This document shows positions 28,317-37,171 of a stretch of 56,604 nucleotides of DNA, one piece after another. The stretch covers positions 1 through 56,604 of the forward strand of contig JABDKS010000835.1 in assembly GCA_013002105.1 (NCBI GenBank), written 5' to 3'. The notes beneath the pieces are model-generated. The model did not search any database, was not told the origin of the DNA, and saw nothing but the letters and a program-made list of their open reading frames with translations. Numbering within the stretch: the stretch's first letter is position 1; every line of letters starts with the position of its first letter. This DNA comes from Pirellulaceae bacterium (GTDB lineage Bacteria > Planctomycetota > Planctomycetia > Pirellulales > Pirellulaceae). Both the position numbers and the translations under genes were made by a program.

Positions 28317-28344
28317 ACAGCGTTCACGTTTGCGCTGTGTCTTT
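28317..28344 (+). terminator. Weak terminator-like hairpin
   Basis: ACAGCG (28317-28322) pairs with CGCTGT (28333-28338) over a 10-base loop, followed by GTCTTTT. It begins four bases after the stop of the CXXCH protein gene. The stem is only six pairs, so it is a weak candidate. Confidence 0.35.
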
Positions 28345-28382
28345 TGACCAATTGATCGCCGCGCGGTGATATCAACGACATC

Positions 28383-28937
28383 ATGCAGAGCCAAGCCAAA
28401 ACCGTTTCGCACTACGTCAAAGAGCTGCCGCCAGAACGCCGCGATGCGATCGAGGCCGTCCGCAAGATCATTCTCAAAAACCTACCCCAGGGTTACGAGG
28501 AAGGCATGCAGTACGGAATGATCGGCTATTACGTGCCGCACAGCATTTATCCGTCCGGATACCACTGCGACCCGTCCCAGCCGCTTCCTTTTGCGCATCT
28601 GGCATCGCAAAAAAATTACATGGCGATCTACATGCTCGGCCTTTACGCCGACCCGAAGGTTCAAGAGTGGTTCATCAGCCAATGGCAGGCGACGGGCAAA
28701 AAACTTGACATGGGTAAATCATGCATTCGATTTAAATCCCTGGATGACTTGCCGTTGAAGCTGATCGGTCGAGCAATCAAGAAGGTCTCCGTCAAGAAAC
28801 TGATCCGCGATTACGAAGCAGCCATTGACCCCAAGGTTCGCCAAGCCGCTCGCCAGGAGCGTGCTACCAAAAAGTCGTCTCGCAAAACGGCGCCCGCTAA
28901 GAAAGTCGCCAAGAAACGCATCGTGAAAAAGAAGTGA
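28383..28937 (+). CDS. DUF1801 domain protein with lysine-rich tail
   Basis: 184 residues. The DUF1801 (YdhG-like) fold covers about residues 5-130: TVSHYVKELPPERRDAIEAVRKII, EGMQYGMIGYYVP, PLPFAHLASQKNYMAIYML and LDMGKSCIRFKSLDDLPL. The last 40 residues are strongly basic (KKSSRKTAPAKKVAKKRIVKKK spans the end), a histone-H1-like tail that could bind nucleic acid. Members of the family are small cytoplasmic proteins, some linked to iron or stress; the function is not established. No Shine-Dalgarno sequence precedes the ATG. Confidence 0.85.
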   Translation: MQSQAKTVSHYVKELPPERRDAIEAVRKIILKNLPQGYEEGMQYGMIGYYVPHSIYPSGYHCDPSQPLPFAHLASQKNYMAIYMLGLYADPKVQEWFISQWQATGKKLDMGKSCIRFKSLDDLPLKLIGRAIKKVSVKKLIRDYEAAIDPKVRQAARQERATKKSSRKTAPAKKVAKKRIVKKK

Positions 28938-29022
28938 TTGATATGGAAGGGCACCGATCGGCGTCCACGTTTTTGGATTTGGGACGCGGTCCCATCATGA
29001 ATGCGAACACGCCATTGTCATT

Positions 29023-29433
29023 TCAAGCATCTTTTCGCTTGACCAAACAATGAAAGCCAACACACGGCTCTTCGTCGACGCGTTCCTCGGTCGCCGTTTT
29101 CAATATCTCTTGCACCTGCTCCATTCGATCGGGATTCAATGCTGCAGAGACCACGTGTTGTTGGCCATCGGGACCGATCATCACGGTTGTAATCACAGCG
29201 ACGGTGTCTTCGTGCTGTAACGCTTCGATGATGTGTTCACCAACTTGCTGTTCGGAGTTCTTGATCGTTGTCACGAACTGTGCGATTTGTTTTTGATCCA
29301 CTTTGTTGGCAACCTCCATGTCGGAGGCGGGGTCGGTGGTGCCAGGTTTGGTGGTGGTGGGCTCGGTAGTGGCGGGGTCGGTGGTGGCGGGTTCTTTGGA
29401 ATCATCCGACGGTTGCTTTGGTTCTTCGCTCAT
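29023..29433 (-). CDS. Small protein with Thr/Pro repeat N-terminus, unknown function
   Basis: 136 residues. Residues 14-37 are a 5-residue repeat (EPATT, DPATT, EPTTT, KPGTT, DPAS), matching a 15-bp DNA repeat at 29323-29394. The rest is a compact acidic domain (IAQFVTTIKNSEQQVGEHIIEALQHEDTV, then VVSAALNPDRMEQVQEILKTA, and a C-terminal CVGFHC). There is no signal peptide, so it is probably cytoplasmic. I do not recognise a family. It lies 47 bases downstream of the FMN-binding-like gene on the same strand and may be co-transcribed with it. Confidence 0.7.
   Translation of the reverse strand: MSEEPKQPSDDSKEPATTDPATTEPTTTKPGTTDPASDMEVANKVDQKQIAQFVTTIKNSEQQVGEHIIEALQHEDTVAVITTVMIGPDGQQHVVSAALNPDRMEQVQEILKTATEERVDEEPCVGFHCLVKRKDA
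29323..29394 (-). repeat. 15-bp coding repeat (Thr/Pro)
   Basis: About five imperfect 15-base units encode the TTxPx repeat near the N-terminus of the small protein. The plus strand reads GGTGGTGGCGGGTTC-like units. The 15-base period recurs elsewhere in the window. Confidence 0.7.
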
Positions 29434-29480
29434 CGATCACACTCTGCTTGATAACGGCTGGGACGTGCTTTGAGGACACG

Positions 29481-29921
29481 TCAAGAAAGTTGGTCTGGCG
29501 TTAAAGTTTCGATACGACCAAAGCCCGCGACAAGGTGCGCCAGGTCGATATCGACGCGATAGAACGAAAAATCGCCGAAATCAGCGTACATCGCCGCTTC
29601 GGGATGCTTCGCCAAGAAAGTTTCCCGCTCACGAGTGTCCTTGTCACGACTGACGGCGACCGCGCTGCCCACGATCGTCAATCGCGGACCTTCCAGAGGA
29701 TTCCCAGATTCGCCGCCGGTCGCAACCAACAACAAACTGCACCGCGGATCTCGCAGGAGGTTTTGCGTGTGCTTGGCCAAACCGCTGAGCAACATCACCA
29801 ACGTCGTCGGGCCAGCCGCAGCAACCGTCACCAAGGTGACAAAGGGGCATCCATCGGTCGCAATCGTGCCCAGGCTGCCGACGTGGGTCGACGCGATGAT
29901 TTTTTTGGCATCGTCAGACAT
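29481..29921 (-). CDS. Pyridoxamine 5'-phosphate oxidase-like FMN-binding protein (HugZ-like)
   Basis: 146 residues from the ATG at 29921. AGGA five bases upstream and the change from poor to family-like sequence at MSDDAKKIIASTHVGSLGTIATDG set this start; the frame is open to 30221, but those 100 codons look like spacer. The split-barrel flavin-binding pattern is clear: TDGCPFVTLVTVAAA, LLSGLAKHTQNLLRDPRCSLLLV, RLTIVGSAV, and FYRVDIDLAHLVAGFGRI. Proteins of this group bind FMN; some degrade heme. The short length and lack of a second domain fit the N-terminal half of HugZ-type enzymes. The substrate is unknown. Confidence 0.85.
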   Translation of the reverse strand: MSDDAKKIIASTHVGSLGTIATDGCPFVTLVTVAAAGPTTLVMLLSGLAKHTQNLLRDPRCSLLLVATGGESGNPLEGPRLTIVGSAVAVSRDKDTRERETFLAKHPEAAMYADFGDFSFYRVDIDLAHLVAGFGRIETLTPDQLS

Positions 29922-30204
29922 GGTCATCCTAGCTAGCAAAGTACGGAAGCGGGGGATTCTCCACAACTGTAACAGAGAACGACGTGGGCATTCGTAGCGA
30001 TCAACCGGATCAACTGCCGCTCGATCAACGATCAACATTGACCACCGGATTGGACAGTTCCTATAAGACAGCAAGTCCTTGTCGCGATCGACGTCGGTGC
30101 CCACCACGATCTGCGATATCCAAAATACTGAACTCTGGCCAAACCGCATGCTGGGAAGCCGGAAATGATACGGGTCGCCACCCGTAGACAGGGAGTGTCG
30201 CAAT

Positions 30205-31023
30205 ATGCTGCAAAGCATCAAGAGTTGGAAACGTCAAAGACGCGAAACCCGACGCCGACAAAAGCTGAATCAGCCCAGTGGATACCCGCGTGATTTGGAT
30301 CGCGATGTGATCGATACGATCATTCGGGTCAAAGATTACACGATGACTTCGGCGGATCGGTTGAACGGTTTGTGCGAGGCGGTTCGTTACATCACCAACA
30401 CGCAAATCCAAGGCGACATCGTCGAATGCGGCGTCTGGCGCGGCGGCAGCATGATGGCGGTAGCCGAAACGCTGAAAAAACTTGGCGACCAAACTCGACA
30501 CCTCCACCTGTTCGATACCTTCGAAGGCATGAGCGAGCCCACGGCCAAGGACGTGACCCTGACCGGCGAGTCGGCTGAAGCCTTGATGAACAGCGAGTCC
30601 AAAGAGGATGCCACATCGGTCTGGTGCGTTTCGGCTTTGGACGAAGTCCGACGTCATATGGCAGCGACCGATTACCCGCAGGACCAAATTTCGTTTTACA
30701 AAGGGAAAGTCGAAGAGACGATTCCAGGCGGCGCTCCTGAGAAAATCGCGCTACTCCGCTTGGACACGGACTTCTACGAATCCACTCGCCACGAGATGGA
30801 ACATCTGTTCCCAAGATTGTCTGACGGCGGCGTACTGATCATCGATGACTACGGTCATTGGGAAGGTGCCCGACGAGCCGTCGACGAATACCTGCACGAA
30901 CACGGCATCGGCATGATGCTTCACCGGTTGGACTACACCGGACGTATCGGCATCTACCACCGCGCCGTTACGTTGCAGGGGGTCGGACAGACGGCAAAGG
31001 AGCAGGCAAGTGACGCAGCGTGA
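30205..31023 (+). CDS. TylF/MycF family O-methyltransferase
   Basis: 272 residues. GGGAG about ten bases before the ATG supports the start. A basic N-terminus precedes the SAM-binding fold: IVECGVWRGGSMMAVAETL (about residues 73-91) and HLHLFDTFEGMSEPT, then LLRLDTDFYESTRHEMEHLFPRL and VLIIDDYGHWEGARRAVDEYL, the metal-binding Asp motif of macrocin O-methyltransferases. These enzymes methylate sugar hydroxyls. The next gene starts 14 bases before this one ends, so the pair is probably co-translated. With the neighbouring glycosyltransferase it suggests modification of a cell-surface glycan. Confidence 0.9.
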   Translation: MLQSIKSWKRQRRETRRRQKLNQPSGYPRDLDRDVIDTIIRVKDYTMTSADRLNGLCEAVRYITNTQIQGDIVECGVWRGGSMMAVAETLKKLGDQTRHLHLFDTFEGMSEPTAKDVTLTGESAEALMNSESKEDATSVWCVSALDEVRRHMAATDYPQDQISFYKGKVEETIPGGAPEKIALLRLDTDFYESTRHEMEHLFPRLSDGGVLIIDDYGHWEGARRAVDEYLHEHGIGMMLHRLDYTGRIGIYHRAVTLQGVGQTAKEQASDAA

Positions 31024-31891
31024 GGATTCATTTGAAAGATTGCTGAACGTCGGCTGCGGTCGCTGCTACCATCGTGATTGGACCAATGTGGACTTGGTAG
31101 CCCATGGTCCGGAGGTTCAACAGTACGATCTTCGTCGCGGATTGCCCTATGAAAGTGATTCGTTCGACGGTGTCTATCACTCGCATGTGTTGGAACATCT
31201 CCAACCCGATGATGCACGCGAGATGCTTGCCCAATGCGGTCGGGTATTACGCGAGGGCGGCGTCCTACGAGTGGTCGTTCCAGATCTCGAAGGAATTGCC
31301 AAGGCCTACCTGGATTCAATCCAAGCCGCCGAAAGTGGTGACCCCGCTGCATTGGCCAATCATCATTGGATGACGCTGGAGTTAATCGACCAAATGGTCC
31401 GACAGCGTGTTGGCGGTCAAATGGGTCACGTCATGCGAGACCCTGATTTGATCAATGCCCCGTTTGTCCGATCCAGAATTGGTGGCGAAATGGGACAGTA
31501 CAAAAACGCGACCGTCAAAAAGACAGTGTCGCAGCGACTGTCGCGACTACTAGTGAGTGTGCGAAAACAAATCGCTCGCGTCGCCGTCACGTTGGTGGAC
31601 GGCACAACCGGACTGGCCGCCTACCGCGAGGGCCGCTTTCGACAATCCGGCGAAATCCACCGCTGGATGTACGACCGCATATCGCTGGCCGCGACGTTGC
31701 GAGAAGTCGGTTTTGACCACGTTCGTGTCTGCCAAGCCGATGAAAGTACCATCCCCAACTTTGACGCTTACCAGTTGGACCGCGACGAAGCCCAACGAAC
31801 CAGAAAGCCCGATTCCCTGTTCATCGAAGCGATCAAAGTCAGCACGGCGAGTCAATCTGCGGCGTCGCCTTCGGCCAGGAGAGTCGCGTAA
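31010..31891 (+). CDS. Class I SAM-dependent methyltransferase
   Basis: 293 residues from a GTG with AAAGGAG seven bases upstream, overlapping the TylF-type gene by 14 bases. Motif I is LLNVGCGRCYHRDWTNVDL (about residues 11-29). Next come YDLRRGLPYESDSFDGVYHSHVLEHLQPDDAREML and GGVLRVVVPDLEGIAKAYL, the methyltransf_11 pattern. The second half (about 120-250) is an insertion without a known motif. Substrate unknown; by context a sugar or lipid-linked glycan. The 3' end overlaps the convergent glycosyltransferase gene by 40 bases. Confidence 0.87.
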   Translation: MTQREDSFERLLNVGCGRCYHRDWTNVDLVAHGPEVQQYDLRRGLPYESDSFDGVYHSHVLEHLQPDDAREMLAQCGRVLREGGVLRVVVPDLEGIAKAYLDSIQAAESGDPAALANHHWMTLELIDQMVRQRVGGQMGHVMRDPDLINAPFVRSRIGGEMGQYKNATVKKTVSQRLSRLLVSVRKQIARVAVTLVDGTTGLAAYREGRFRQSGEIHRWMYDRISLAATLREVGFDHVRVCQADESTIPNFDAYQLDRDEAQRTRKPDSLFIEAIKVSTASQSAASPSARRVA

Positions 31892-33177
31892 AGCTGGGCG
31901 TACTCCTTGGCTTCGCGTTGATGGGAATACTCTGCCAACGCCACTTCACGTGCCATACGTCCCATCGCGGCGGCTTCGTCACGATGCTCCGCCATGTATC
32001 GGATCTGCTTGCCCAGCGCAACGGCATCAAAATTCGGCGCGAGCAATCCGGTTTGATGGGGCCTGACCAGATCGGGAACACCGCCGGCATCAAACGCGAC
32101 CACGGGCGTACCGCTTGCCAGCGATTCCAAACCGGTAAACGGCAGATTGTCCTGAGTCGACGGTAAGATCGACACATCACATGCAGAATAGATCAGCATC
32201 ATGCGCTTGACATCGGTCACGTAACCCATCGATCGAATCGGCGGGATGGGATGTTCCACCGCAGGCAATTCGCCGTGCCCGAACACCAGGCCCATCGCAT
32301 TGGGTACATCACCGATTTGCTGAAGCGACTGCATCAGCAGCCCGAACCCTTTACGGCGATTACGCACATCAGCGGCGCCAAAAGAGAAAACGAAAGCGTC
32401 AGGATCGATCCCCAACTCCCGCCGTGCCGCGGATCGATCCACGACTTCAAAGCGTTCCGGGGCGAGCCCATACGCGATCCGGTGATAAGATCGGACGTGA
32501 TCGAAAATCGCACTGCGTTTGGCCTGCTGCTGCATCCAGCGACTGACCGTGACGATGTGCAAATTCACGTCGCGCAATGCATCGCGTTTGATTCCAAAGT
32601 GCCGGTGACTGATGTCGTCGGGTCTGGGATGGGGCAACTGAGGGCAATTGCCGCATGCTGTCGTGAACTGCTCGCAACCATCTGTAAAGTGACATCCGCC
32701 GGTGAACGGATTCATATCGTGGAGTGTCCAAACGACCGGTTGACCTTTGGGAAGTGATCTAAAAAAACTCTCGTAGTCAATGAACCGGGCCACCCAATGT
32801 AAATGAATGATGTCGCCGTGTTGCCTTTGAATCGTTGCCGGTGGCCAACGTGTGCAAGGGGCGCCCATCGGAGAGGTAAAAATCTCCATGCCCGCGCGTT
32901 GATTGCGGACTTGGCGTTTGAAACGTTCGCGATGAATGCGATATCCAATTCCCTTGGTCAATCGCTCCAGCGGGTTGAGACGCCAGTGCAGTGGCTCGAT
33001 ACCTGCGTCGTCCAGTTCCATGGTCGACACACCCTTGGGTTTGTACTTGGGCGGATAGTGCAACCGCGCGTCCACACCTTGCTCACGCAGATTCGCCAAC
33101 AGTCGCTTGGCACCGTTGGCAGCGCCGCCTTCGAGCAAACCGGACATCAGGTGGACCCGGGGACGACGCTCGTTCAC
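31852..33177 (-). CDS. Glycosyltransferase family 4 protein
   Basis: 441 residues from a GTG at 33177, chosen because AAGGGAG lies eight bases upstream; the frame extends to 33231 without support. The N-terminal domain has HLMSGLLEGGAANGAKRLL and IIHLHWVARFIDY. A Cys-rich segment, WTLHDMNPFTGGCHFTDGC followed by two more Cys before PQLPH, is typical of WcaC-like colanic-acid-type transferases. The C-terminal GT-B domain has SFGAADVRNRRKGF, CDVSILPSTQDNLPFTGLESLASGTPVVAFDAGGVPD with the nucleotide-sugar Glu motif. It adds a sugar in surface polysaccharide synthesis; donor and acceptor are unknown. Confidence 0.9.
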   Translation of the reverse strand: MNERRPRVHLMSGLLEGGAANGAKRLLANLREQGVDARLHYPPKYKPKGVSTMELDDAGIEPLHWRLNPLERLTKGIGYRIHRERFKRQVRNQRAGMEIFTSPMGAPCTRWPPATIQRQHGDIIHLHWVARFIDYESFFRSLPKGQPVVWTLHDMNPFTGGCHFTDGCEQFTTACGNCPQLPHPRPDDISHRHFGIKRDALRDVNLHIVTVSRWMQQQAKRSAIFDHVRSYHRIAYGLAPERFEVVDRSAARRELGIDPDAFVFSFGAADVRNRRKGFGLLMQSLQQIGDVPNAMGLVFGHGELPAVEHPIPPIRSMGYVTDVKRMMLIYSACDVSILPSTQDNLPFTGLESLASGTPVVAFDAGGVPDLVRPHQTGLLAPNFDAVALGKQIRYMAEHRDEAAAMGRMAREVALAEYSHQREAKEYAQLYATLLAEGDAAD

Positions 33178-33676
33178 TGCCAGTACTCCCTTATCAAGCG
33201 ATAGTCCGTTATTCGATTCAGCGTCATACACGGACTGACTTCAGCCACTGATCTTTATTCCAGTGCACTGAACATCCCAATGCACTGAATTCCAATGCAT
33301 TGAATTCCAATACACCGAACGTCGCGACGGCTGCCATCCGCCCCATGAATATAGATTGGCCCTGCACTGACACCAATGGATTGCAAGCCTCCGTCGGGAC
33401 GGCTGGCGGATGATTGTGATGAGGATCGGTCGGCGTCTGGATCGACTGGTCGGTGAGACTCCTTGGGTTCCCAAAACCGGCGATTGCGTCGGATCCGGCC
33501 CCACAAGGGCGATTGGCCAGAACATGGGAGAGTTCGGATTCGCGGCAATAACGGCGTTGGTTCCCACCGATAGGTTCATTGGCCTCGACGAAAACACCGG
33601 CTCGGTGGTAGATTACGCGGCTTGGCCGATCCCCACCGTTTCGTCATTTTGCCCGCGAATTCCCAAGCCGCTCCCC
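33178..33676. other. Spacer between glycosyltransferase and DAHP synthase genes
   Basis: About 500 bases between divergent genes. It holds a four-unit 15-bp repeat at 33258-33319. Open frames here (such as one on the minus strand, 33241-33597) look non-coding: low similarity to anything known and Trp/Cys/Arg-rich. The DAHP synthase frame is also open from 33410, but that extension is not family-like. A promoter for the housekeeping block must lie here; I cannot place it. Confidence 0.4.
33258..33319. repeat. 15-bp tandem repeat, four units
   Basis: Units at 33258-33272, 33275-33289, 33290-33304 and 33305-33319 follow TTCCAATGCACTGAA, with a 2-base insertion after the first. The centre TGCA is palindromic in three of the four. 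It lies in a divergent intergenic region upstream of the DAHP synthase gene. Confidence 0.85.
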
Positions 33677-34714
33677 GTGATCCTGATCCTTGAAAGCCGT
33701 GCTACGGATGAGCAGGTCGAACATGTTCTCCAGCGTGTCGAAGACCTCGGTCTGCAACACCACCTCAGTCGCGGTACCTACCGGACGATTGTGGGGATCA
33801 TTGGTGACGAAGAAAAGCTGCGTGAGGAACCTCTGCGGGCGATCCCGGGCGTTGCCAAAGTCGTTCCGGTACTGCCCCCGTTCAAATTAGCTTCGCGTGA
33901 TGCGCACCCTGAACCGAGCATCGTGGATGTTTCGGGGGTCAAGATTGGCGGTGGCAGCCTTGGCATGATCGCCGGACCCTGCAGCGTCGAAGAACCCGAC
34001 CGCATGCACCGTATCGCCGCGCACGTTCGCCAGTCGGGTGCCAACCTGTTTCGCGGCGGAGCGTTCAAACCACGCACCAGTCCCTATGCCTTCCAAGGCA
34101 TGGGTGTCGAAGGACTGAAACTACTTCGCGAAGTCGGCGACACACACTCCATGCCCGTGGTGACCGAAGTGACCGATCCGCGGCTGGTCGACGTCGTGTC
34201 GGAGTATGCCGACATGTTGCAAGTGGGAGCGCGGAACATGCAAAACTTTGCCTTGCTGACCGAAGTCGGAAAATCGACGCGTCCTGTTTTGCTCAAACGC
34301 GGCATGGCGGCAACCATCAACGACTTGCTGATGTGCGCCGAATACATCCTTTCCAAAGGCAACATGAATGTCGTGTTGTGCGAGCGCGGCATCAAAGGAT
34401 TCGACACCGCGACGCGAAACCTGTTTGACGTCGCCGCTGTGCCGGTCGTACACGGCTTGAGCCACCTACCGATCATTGTCGACCCGTCGCATGCGACCGG
34501 ACGACCCGACTTGATTCCGTCCTGTGCGATGGCTGGCTTGGCCGCCGGGGCCGATGGAGTTCATGTCGAAGTGCATGATTGTCCCGAAGTCGCCAAAAGC
34601 GATGGGCCACAAGCACTGCTGCCCGACCAATACCGTGAGTTGATTGGCCAAATGAAAAAGTTGGCTGAACTACTGAACAAAACCATTTCACCGCTTCCGG
34701 AGAAAACCGCTTGA
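33677..34714 (+). CDS. aroF: 3-deoxy-7-phosphoheptulonate synthase (type I-beta)
   Basis: Condenses phosphoenolpyruvate with erythrose 4-phosphate, the first step of the shikimate pathway. 345 residues from the GTG at 33677, matching the length of this class. An N-terminal ferredoxin-like regulatory domain ([37 protein letters not shown] end) precedes the TIM barrel: [80 protein letters not shown] and [21 protein letters not shown]. The regulatory domain suggests feedback control by an aromatic amino acid or prephenate. Its TGA overlaps the TTG start of tpiA, so the two are likely coupled. Confidence 0.95.
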   Translation: MILILESRATDEQVEHVLQRVEDLGLQHHLSRGTYRTIVGIIGDEEKLREEPLRAIPGVAKVVPVLPPFKLASRDAHPEPSIVDVSGVKIGGGSLGMIAGPCSVEEPDRMHRIAAHVRQSGANLFRGGAFKPRTSPYAFQGMGVEGLKLLREVGDTHSMPVVTEVTDPRLVDVVSEYADMLQVGARNMQNFALLTEVGKSTRPVLLKRGMAATINDLLMCAEYILSKGNMNVVLCERGIKGFDTATRNLFDVAAVPVVHGLSHLPIIVDPSHATGRPDLIPSCAMAGLAAGADGVHVEVHDCPEVAKSDGPQALLPDQYRELIGQMKKLAELLNKTISPLPEKTA

Positions 34715-35466
34715 GTCGCCGAACCATCATTGCTGGAAACTGGAAAATGAACATGCGCGCCGCAACAGCAGCCGCGCTGGCCAAAGGGGTCGTCGAAGCC
34801 GTGGGTGAACGCTCAACGGTCGAAGTCGTCTTGTGCCCACCAGCCGTCTATTTGTCCTGTGTCGCCGATGCGGTCGCGGGAACGCCCGTCGAATTGGGTG
34901 CACAGAATTTATATGCCGCCAACGATGGCGCTTTCACCGGCGAAGTCAACGCATCCATGTTGACCGACGCGGGGTGCCGTTTTGTAATCCTGGGCCACAG
35001 CGAACGCCGTGCGTTGATGGGTGAGACGGACGCACAAGTGAGCGAAAAGCTGCACGCGGCATTAGCCGGGAATTTGGTCCCGATCGTTTGCGTCGGTGAG
35101 ACTCTCGATCAACGCGAAGCGGGTGACACGGAGAAAGTCGTCGAGGCGCAGATTCGCGGCTCGTTGGCTGGTTTGGACGAAATCCGCGCCGCAGGCATTG
35201 TTGTTGCGTACGAACCGGTCTGGGCGATCGGCACCGGCAAAACCGCCTCGCCCGAACAGGCCGAAGAAGTCCACGCATTCATCCGCAAACTGTTGGGCGA
35301 ACTGTTCACCGACGAAGTGGCGGCGCAAATCCGACTCCAGTACGGAGGCAGCGTCAAACCGGGCAATGCCAAGGAATTGCTGGGGCAACCGAATATCGAC
35401 GGAGCCTTGGTGGGCGGTGCCAGTTTGAAAGCTGACGATTTCGCCGGCATTATCAGCGCCGGTTAA
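34711..35466 (+). CDS. tpiA: Triosephosphate isomerase
   Basis: Interconverts dihydroxyacetone phosphate and glyceraldehyde 3-phosphate in glycolysis, in the cytoplasm as a dimer. 251 residues, the usual length. Catalytic Lys is in GNWKMN (residues 10-14), His in ILGHSERR, and Glu in [15 protein letters not shown]; the phosphate-binding YGGSVKPGN is present. The TTG start has GGAG about ten bases upstream and overlaps the previous stop codon by four bases (TTGA). It sits between the DAHP synthase and secG genes in a co-directional block. Confidence 0.97.
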   Translation: MSRRTIIAGNWKMNMRAATAAALAKGVVEAVGERSTVEVVLCPPAVYLSCVADAVAGTPVELGAQNLYAANDGAFTGEVNASMLTDAGCRFVILGHSERRALMGETDAQVSEKLHAALAGNLVPIVCVGETLDQREAGDTEKVVEAQIRGSLAGLDEIRAAGIVVAYEPVWAIGTGKTASPEQAEEVHAFIRKLLGELFTDEVAAQIRLQYGGSVKPGNAKELLGQPNIDGALVGGASLKADDFAGIISAG

Positions 35467-35508
35467 CGAAAAATCCCAATCAACATTTGAAATAGACGGA
35501 TCACAAAC

Positions 35509-36222
35509 ATGACCATTTTCTTTTTTGCAACCCTGACCGGCACACTGCTGGGATTCCTGATGGGATTCCTGTCGCTCTTTTTGATTCTGTTGGTACTCGT
35601 CCAACGCGGTCGCGGCGGTGGATTGGCGGGAGCCTTGGGTGGCCCCGGTGGACAAAGCGCCTTTGGCTCTAAAGCGGGCGACACGTTCACACTGATCACA
35701 ATCATCATGGCAACGGTGTGGGCGTTTACGTGCGCTTTCACGATGTGGTTGCTCGGACAGCACGCTCCGCCGGCTGTCGCCGATGACAATTCGCCGAACT
35801 TGATCGGCGGTCCTGGCGAAGACGACGAAACCACCACGCCGGGAATCGTCATTCCGCCCAGCTCCGGTATGGGGCTCAGTGATGGAGGGCTCAGCAGCGG
35901 TGACACGCCGTCGATGGACCTGACACCGGCGGAGAATGATACGCCTGCTTCGGATGCAACTTCCCCAACAGAGCCTGAACCGACTGAGCCGGAGTCCACC
36001 GAGCCGGAGTCAACTGAGCCAAATTCCACAAAGCCGGAGCCAACGACCGACGAAGGATCGTCAAACGAGCAATCGTCGACGACCGATACTGGCGACGACG
36101 CGTCGACCGAGACGGGGGAACCTGACGCTGGGGAACCTGACGCTGGGGAAACAGATGCCGGGGAATCTGACGCTGGCGAAACAGACGCTGGGGAAACCGC
36201 GGCCGACGGAGACGAAAACTAG
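35509..36222 (+). CDS. secG: Preprotein translocase subunit SecG with long acidic repeat tail
   Basis: SecG is the small accessory subunit of the SecYEG translocon. Residues 1-30 and about 63-83 are the two membrane spans, with LLVLVQRGRGGGLAGALGGPGGQSAFGSKAGD between them, the most conserved part of the family. SecG is normally 70-120 residues; this one has 237, with about 145 residues of Pro/Thr/Ser/Glu/Asp tail. The tail contains ESTEPESTEP and five to six GEPDA/GETDA repeats, encoded by a 15-bp tandem array (36115-36189). The tail is predicted to be disordered and acidic. It follows tpiA after 42 bases and precedes yicC by eight. Confidence 0.92.
   Translation: MTIFFFATLTGTLLGFLMGFLSLFLILLVLVQRGRGGGLAGALGGPGGQSAFGSKAGDTFTLITIIMATVWAFTCAFTMWLLGQHAPPAVADDNSPNLIGGPGEDDETTTPGIVIPPSSGMGLSDGGLSSGDTPSMDLTPAENDTPASDATSPTEPEPTEPESTEPESTEPNSTKPEPTTDEGSSNEQSSTTDTGDDASTETGEPDAGEPDAGETDAGESDAGETDAGETAADGDEN
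36115..36189 (+). repeat. 15-bp coding tandem repeat in secG
   Basis: Five full units, 36115-36129, 36130-36144, 36145-36159, 36160-36174 and 36175-36189, follow GGGGAACCTGACGCT, with a decayed sixth. The first two are identical. They encode GEPDA, GEPDA, GETDA, GESDA, GETDA, so the frame and the acidic character are kept. Confidence 0.92.
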
Positions 36223-36230
36223 CAGACCCG

Positions 36231-37157
36231 ATGAGCACGCTTTCTACCACGACTGTGCGCAGCATGACCGGCCAAGGTCATGCGACCGAGCAAGGTGATC
36301 TGGGCATCTTGTCGGTGGAGGTGCGCACGGTCAACAACCGAGGATTCAAATGTGCGCCACGCGTCAGTGATTCCCTCGCGTCTTTGGAGAGTCGGATCGA
36401 AGCGCTGGCTCGATCATCGATTCGTCGCGGCAGTGTTCATTTGTCCGTCATCTGGCGTCGCCCGCCAGCCGAGTCGGTGCCCAACATCGATACAGGTGTG
36501 CTGCAGGCCTACTACCAACAAATCGAACAGGCTCGACAAGCAGCCGGCAGCGAAGCGCCGATCGAGATGACCGCCCTGATGACGTTGCCGGGCGTGATCG
36601 TTTCACAGAAAGAGGATCGACGTGACGATGCCCGACTGTGGAATTTCGTCGAATCGGGCGTTCAGGCTGCGATCGAAAATCTGAACGAGATGCGTGCGAT
36701 CGAAGGCGCCCACATGGCCGCTTCACTGCACGAGGATTGCGAACAAATTCGCGGTCATGTAGATCGTATCGCCCAACTCGCCCCGCAAGCCGCTACGAAT
36801 TATCAACAACGACTCGAATCCAAAATCAAACGCACTTTGGCTGAACACGACTTGAGTGTCGAATCAGTCGACTTGCTCCGCGAGGTCCAAATTTACGCCG
36901 ACCGGGCAGATATTAGCGAGGAAATCACGCGTCTTGGCAGTCACCTAAAGATGTTCGTCGACGTCTTGGACTCGACGGTCAATGAATCGGGCCAGCGTGA
37001 ACCGACCGGGCGTAAACTAGATTTTATCATTCAAGAGATGTTCCGCGAAACCAACACGATCGGTAGCAAAGCCGCCGACGCAGAAGTATCGGCAGGTGTG
37101 GTCGAGATCAAATGTGCGATCGAACGCATGCGAGAATTAGTCCAAAACTTGGAATAG
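36231..37157 (+). CDS. yicC: YicC/YloC family endoribonuclease
   Basis: 308 residues. The N-terminal YicC domain begins with the hallmark RSMTGQGHATEQG and SVEVRTVNNRGFKC; the C-terminal DUF1732 domain has GRKLDFIIQEMFRETNTIGSKAADAEVS. The family is now described as RNA-cleaving enzymes that act on small or structured RNAs. It typically lies directly before gmk, as here, and is eight bases after secG. The ATG at 36231 lacks a clear Shine-Dalgarno sequence but places RSMTG at the correct distance from the N-terminus. Confidence 0.95.
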   Translation: MSTLSTTTVRSMTGQGHATEQGDLGILSVEVRTVNNRGFKCAPRVSDSLASLESRIEALARSSIRRGSVHLSVIWRRPPAESVPNIDTGVLQAYYQQIEQARQAAGSEAPIEMTALMTLPGVIVSQKEDRRDDARLWNFVESGVQAAIENLNEMRAIEGAHMAASLHEDCEQIRGHVDRIAQLAPQAATNYQQRLESKIKRTLAEHDLSVESVDLLREVQIYADRADISEEITRLGSHLKMFVDVLDSTVNESGQREPTGRKLDFIIQEMFRETNTIGSKAADAEVSAGVVEIKCAIERMRELVQNLE

Positions 37158-37171
37158 TCCACCCCCCGTCG

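Noticed and set aside
33241..33597. Minus-strand open frame over the 15-bp repeat upstream of aroF
   Set aside because: Composition is unlike the neighbouring genes and the family; it lies in a divergent spacer with repeats.
33410..33676. Upstream extension of the DAHP synthase frame
   Set aside because: The 89 extra residues have no similarity to the family, while the GTG at 33677 gives the standard length and N-terminus.
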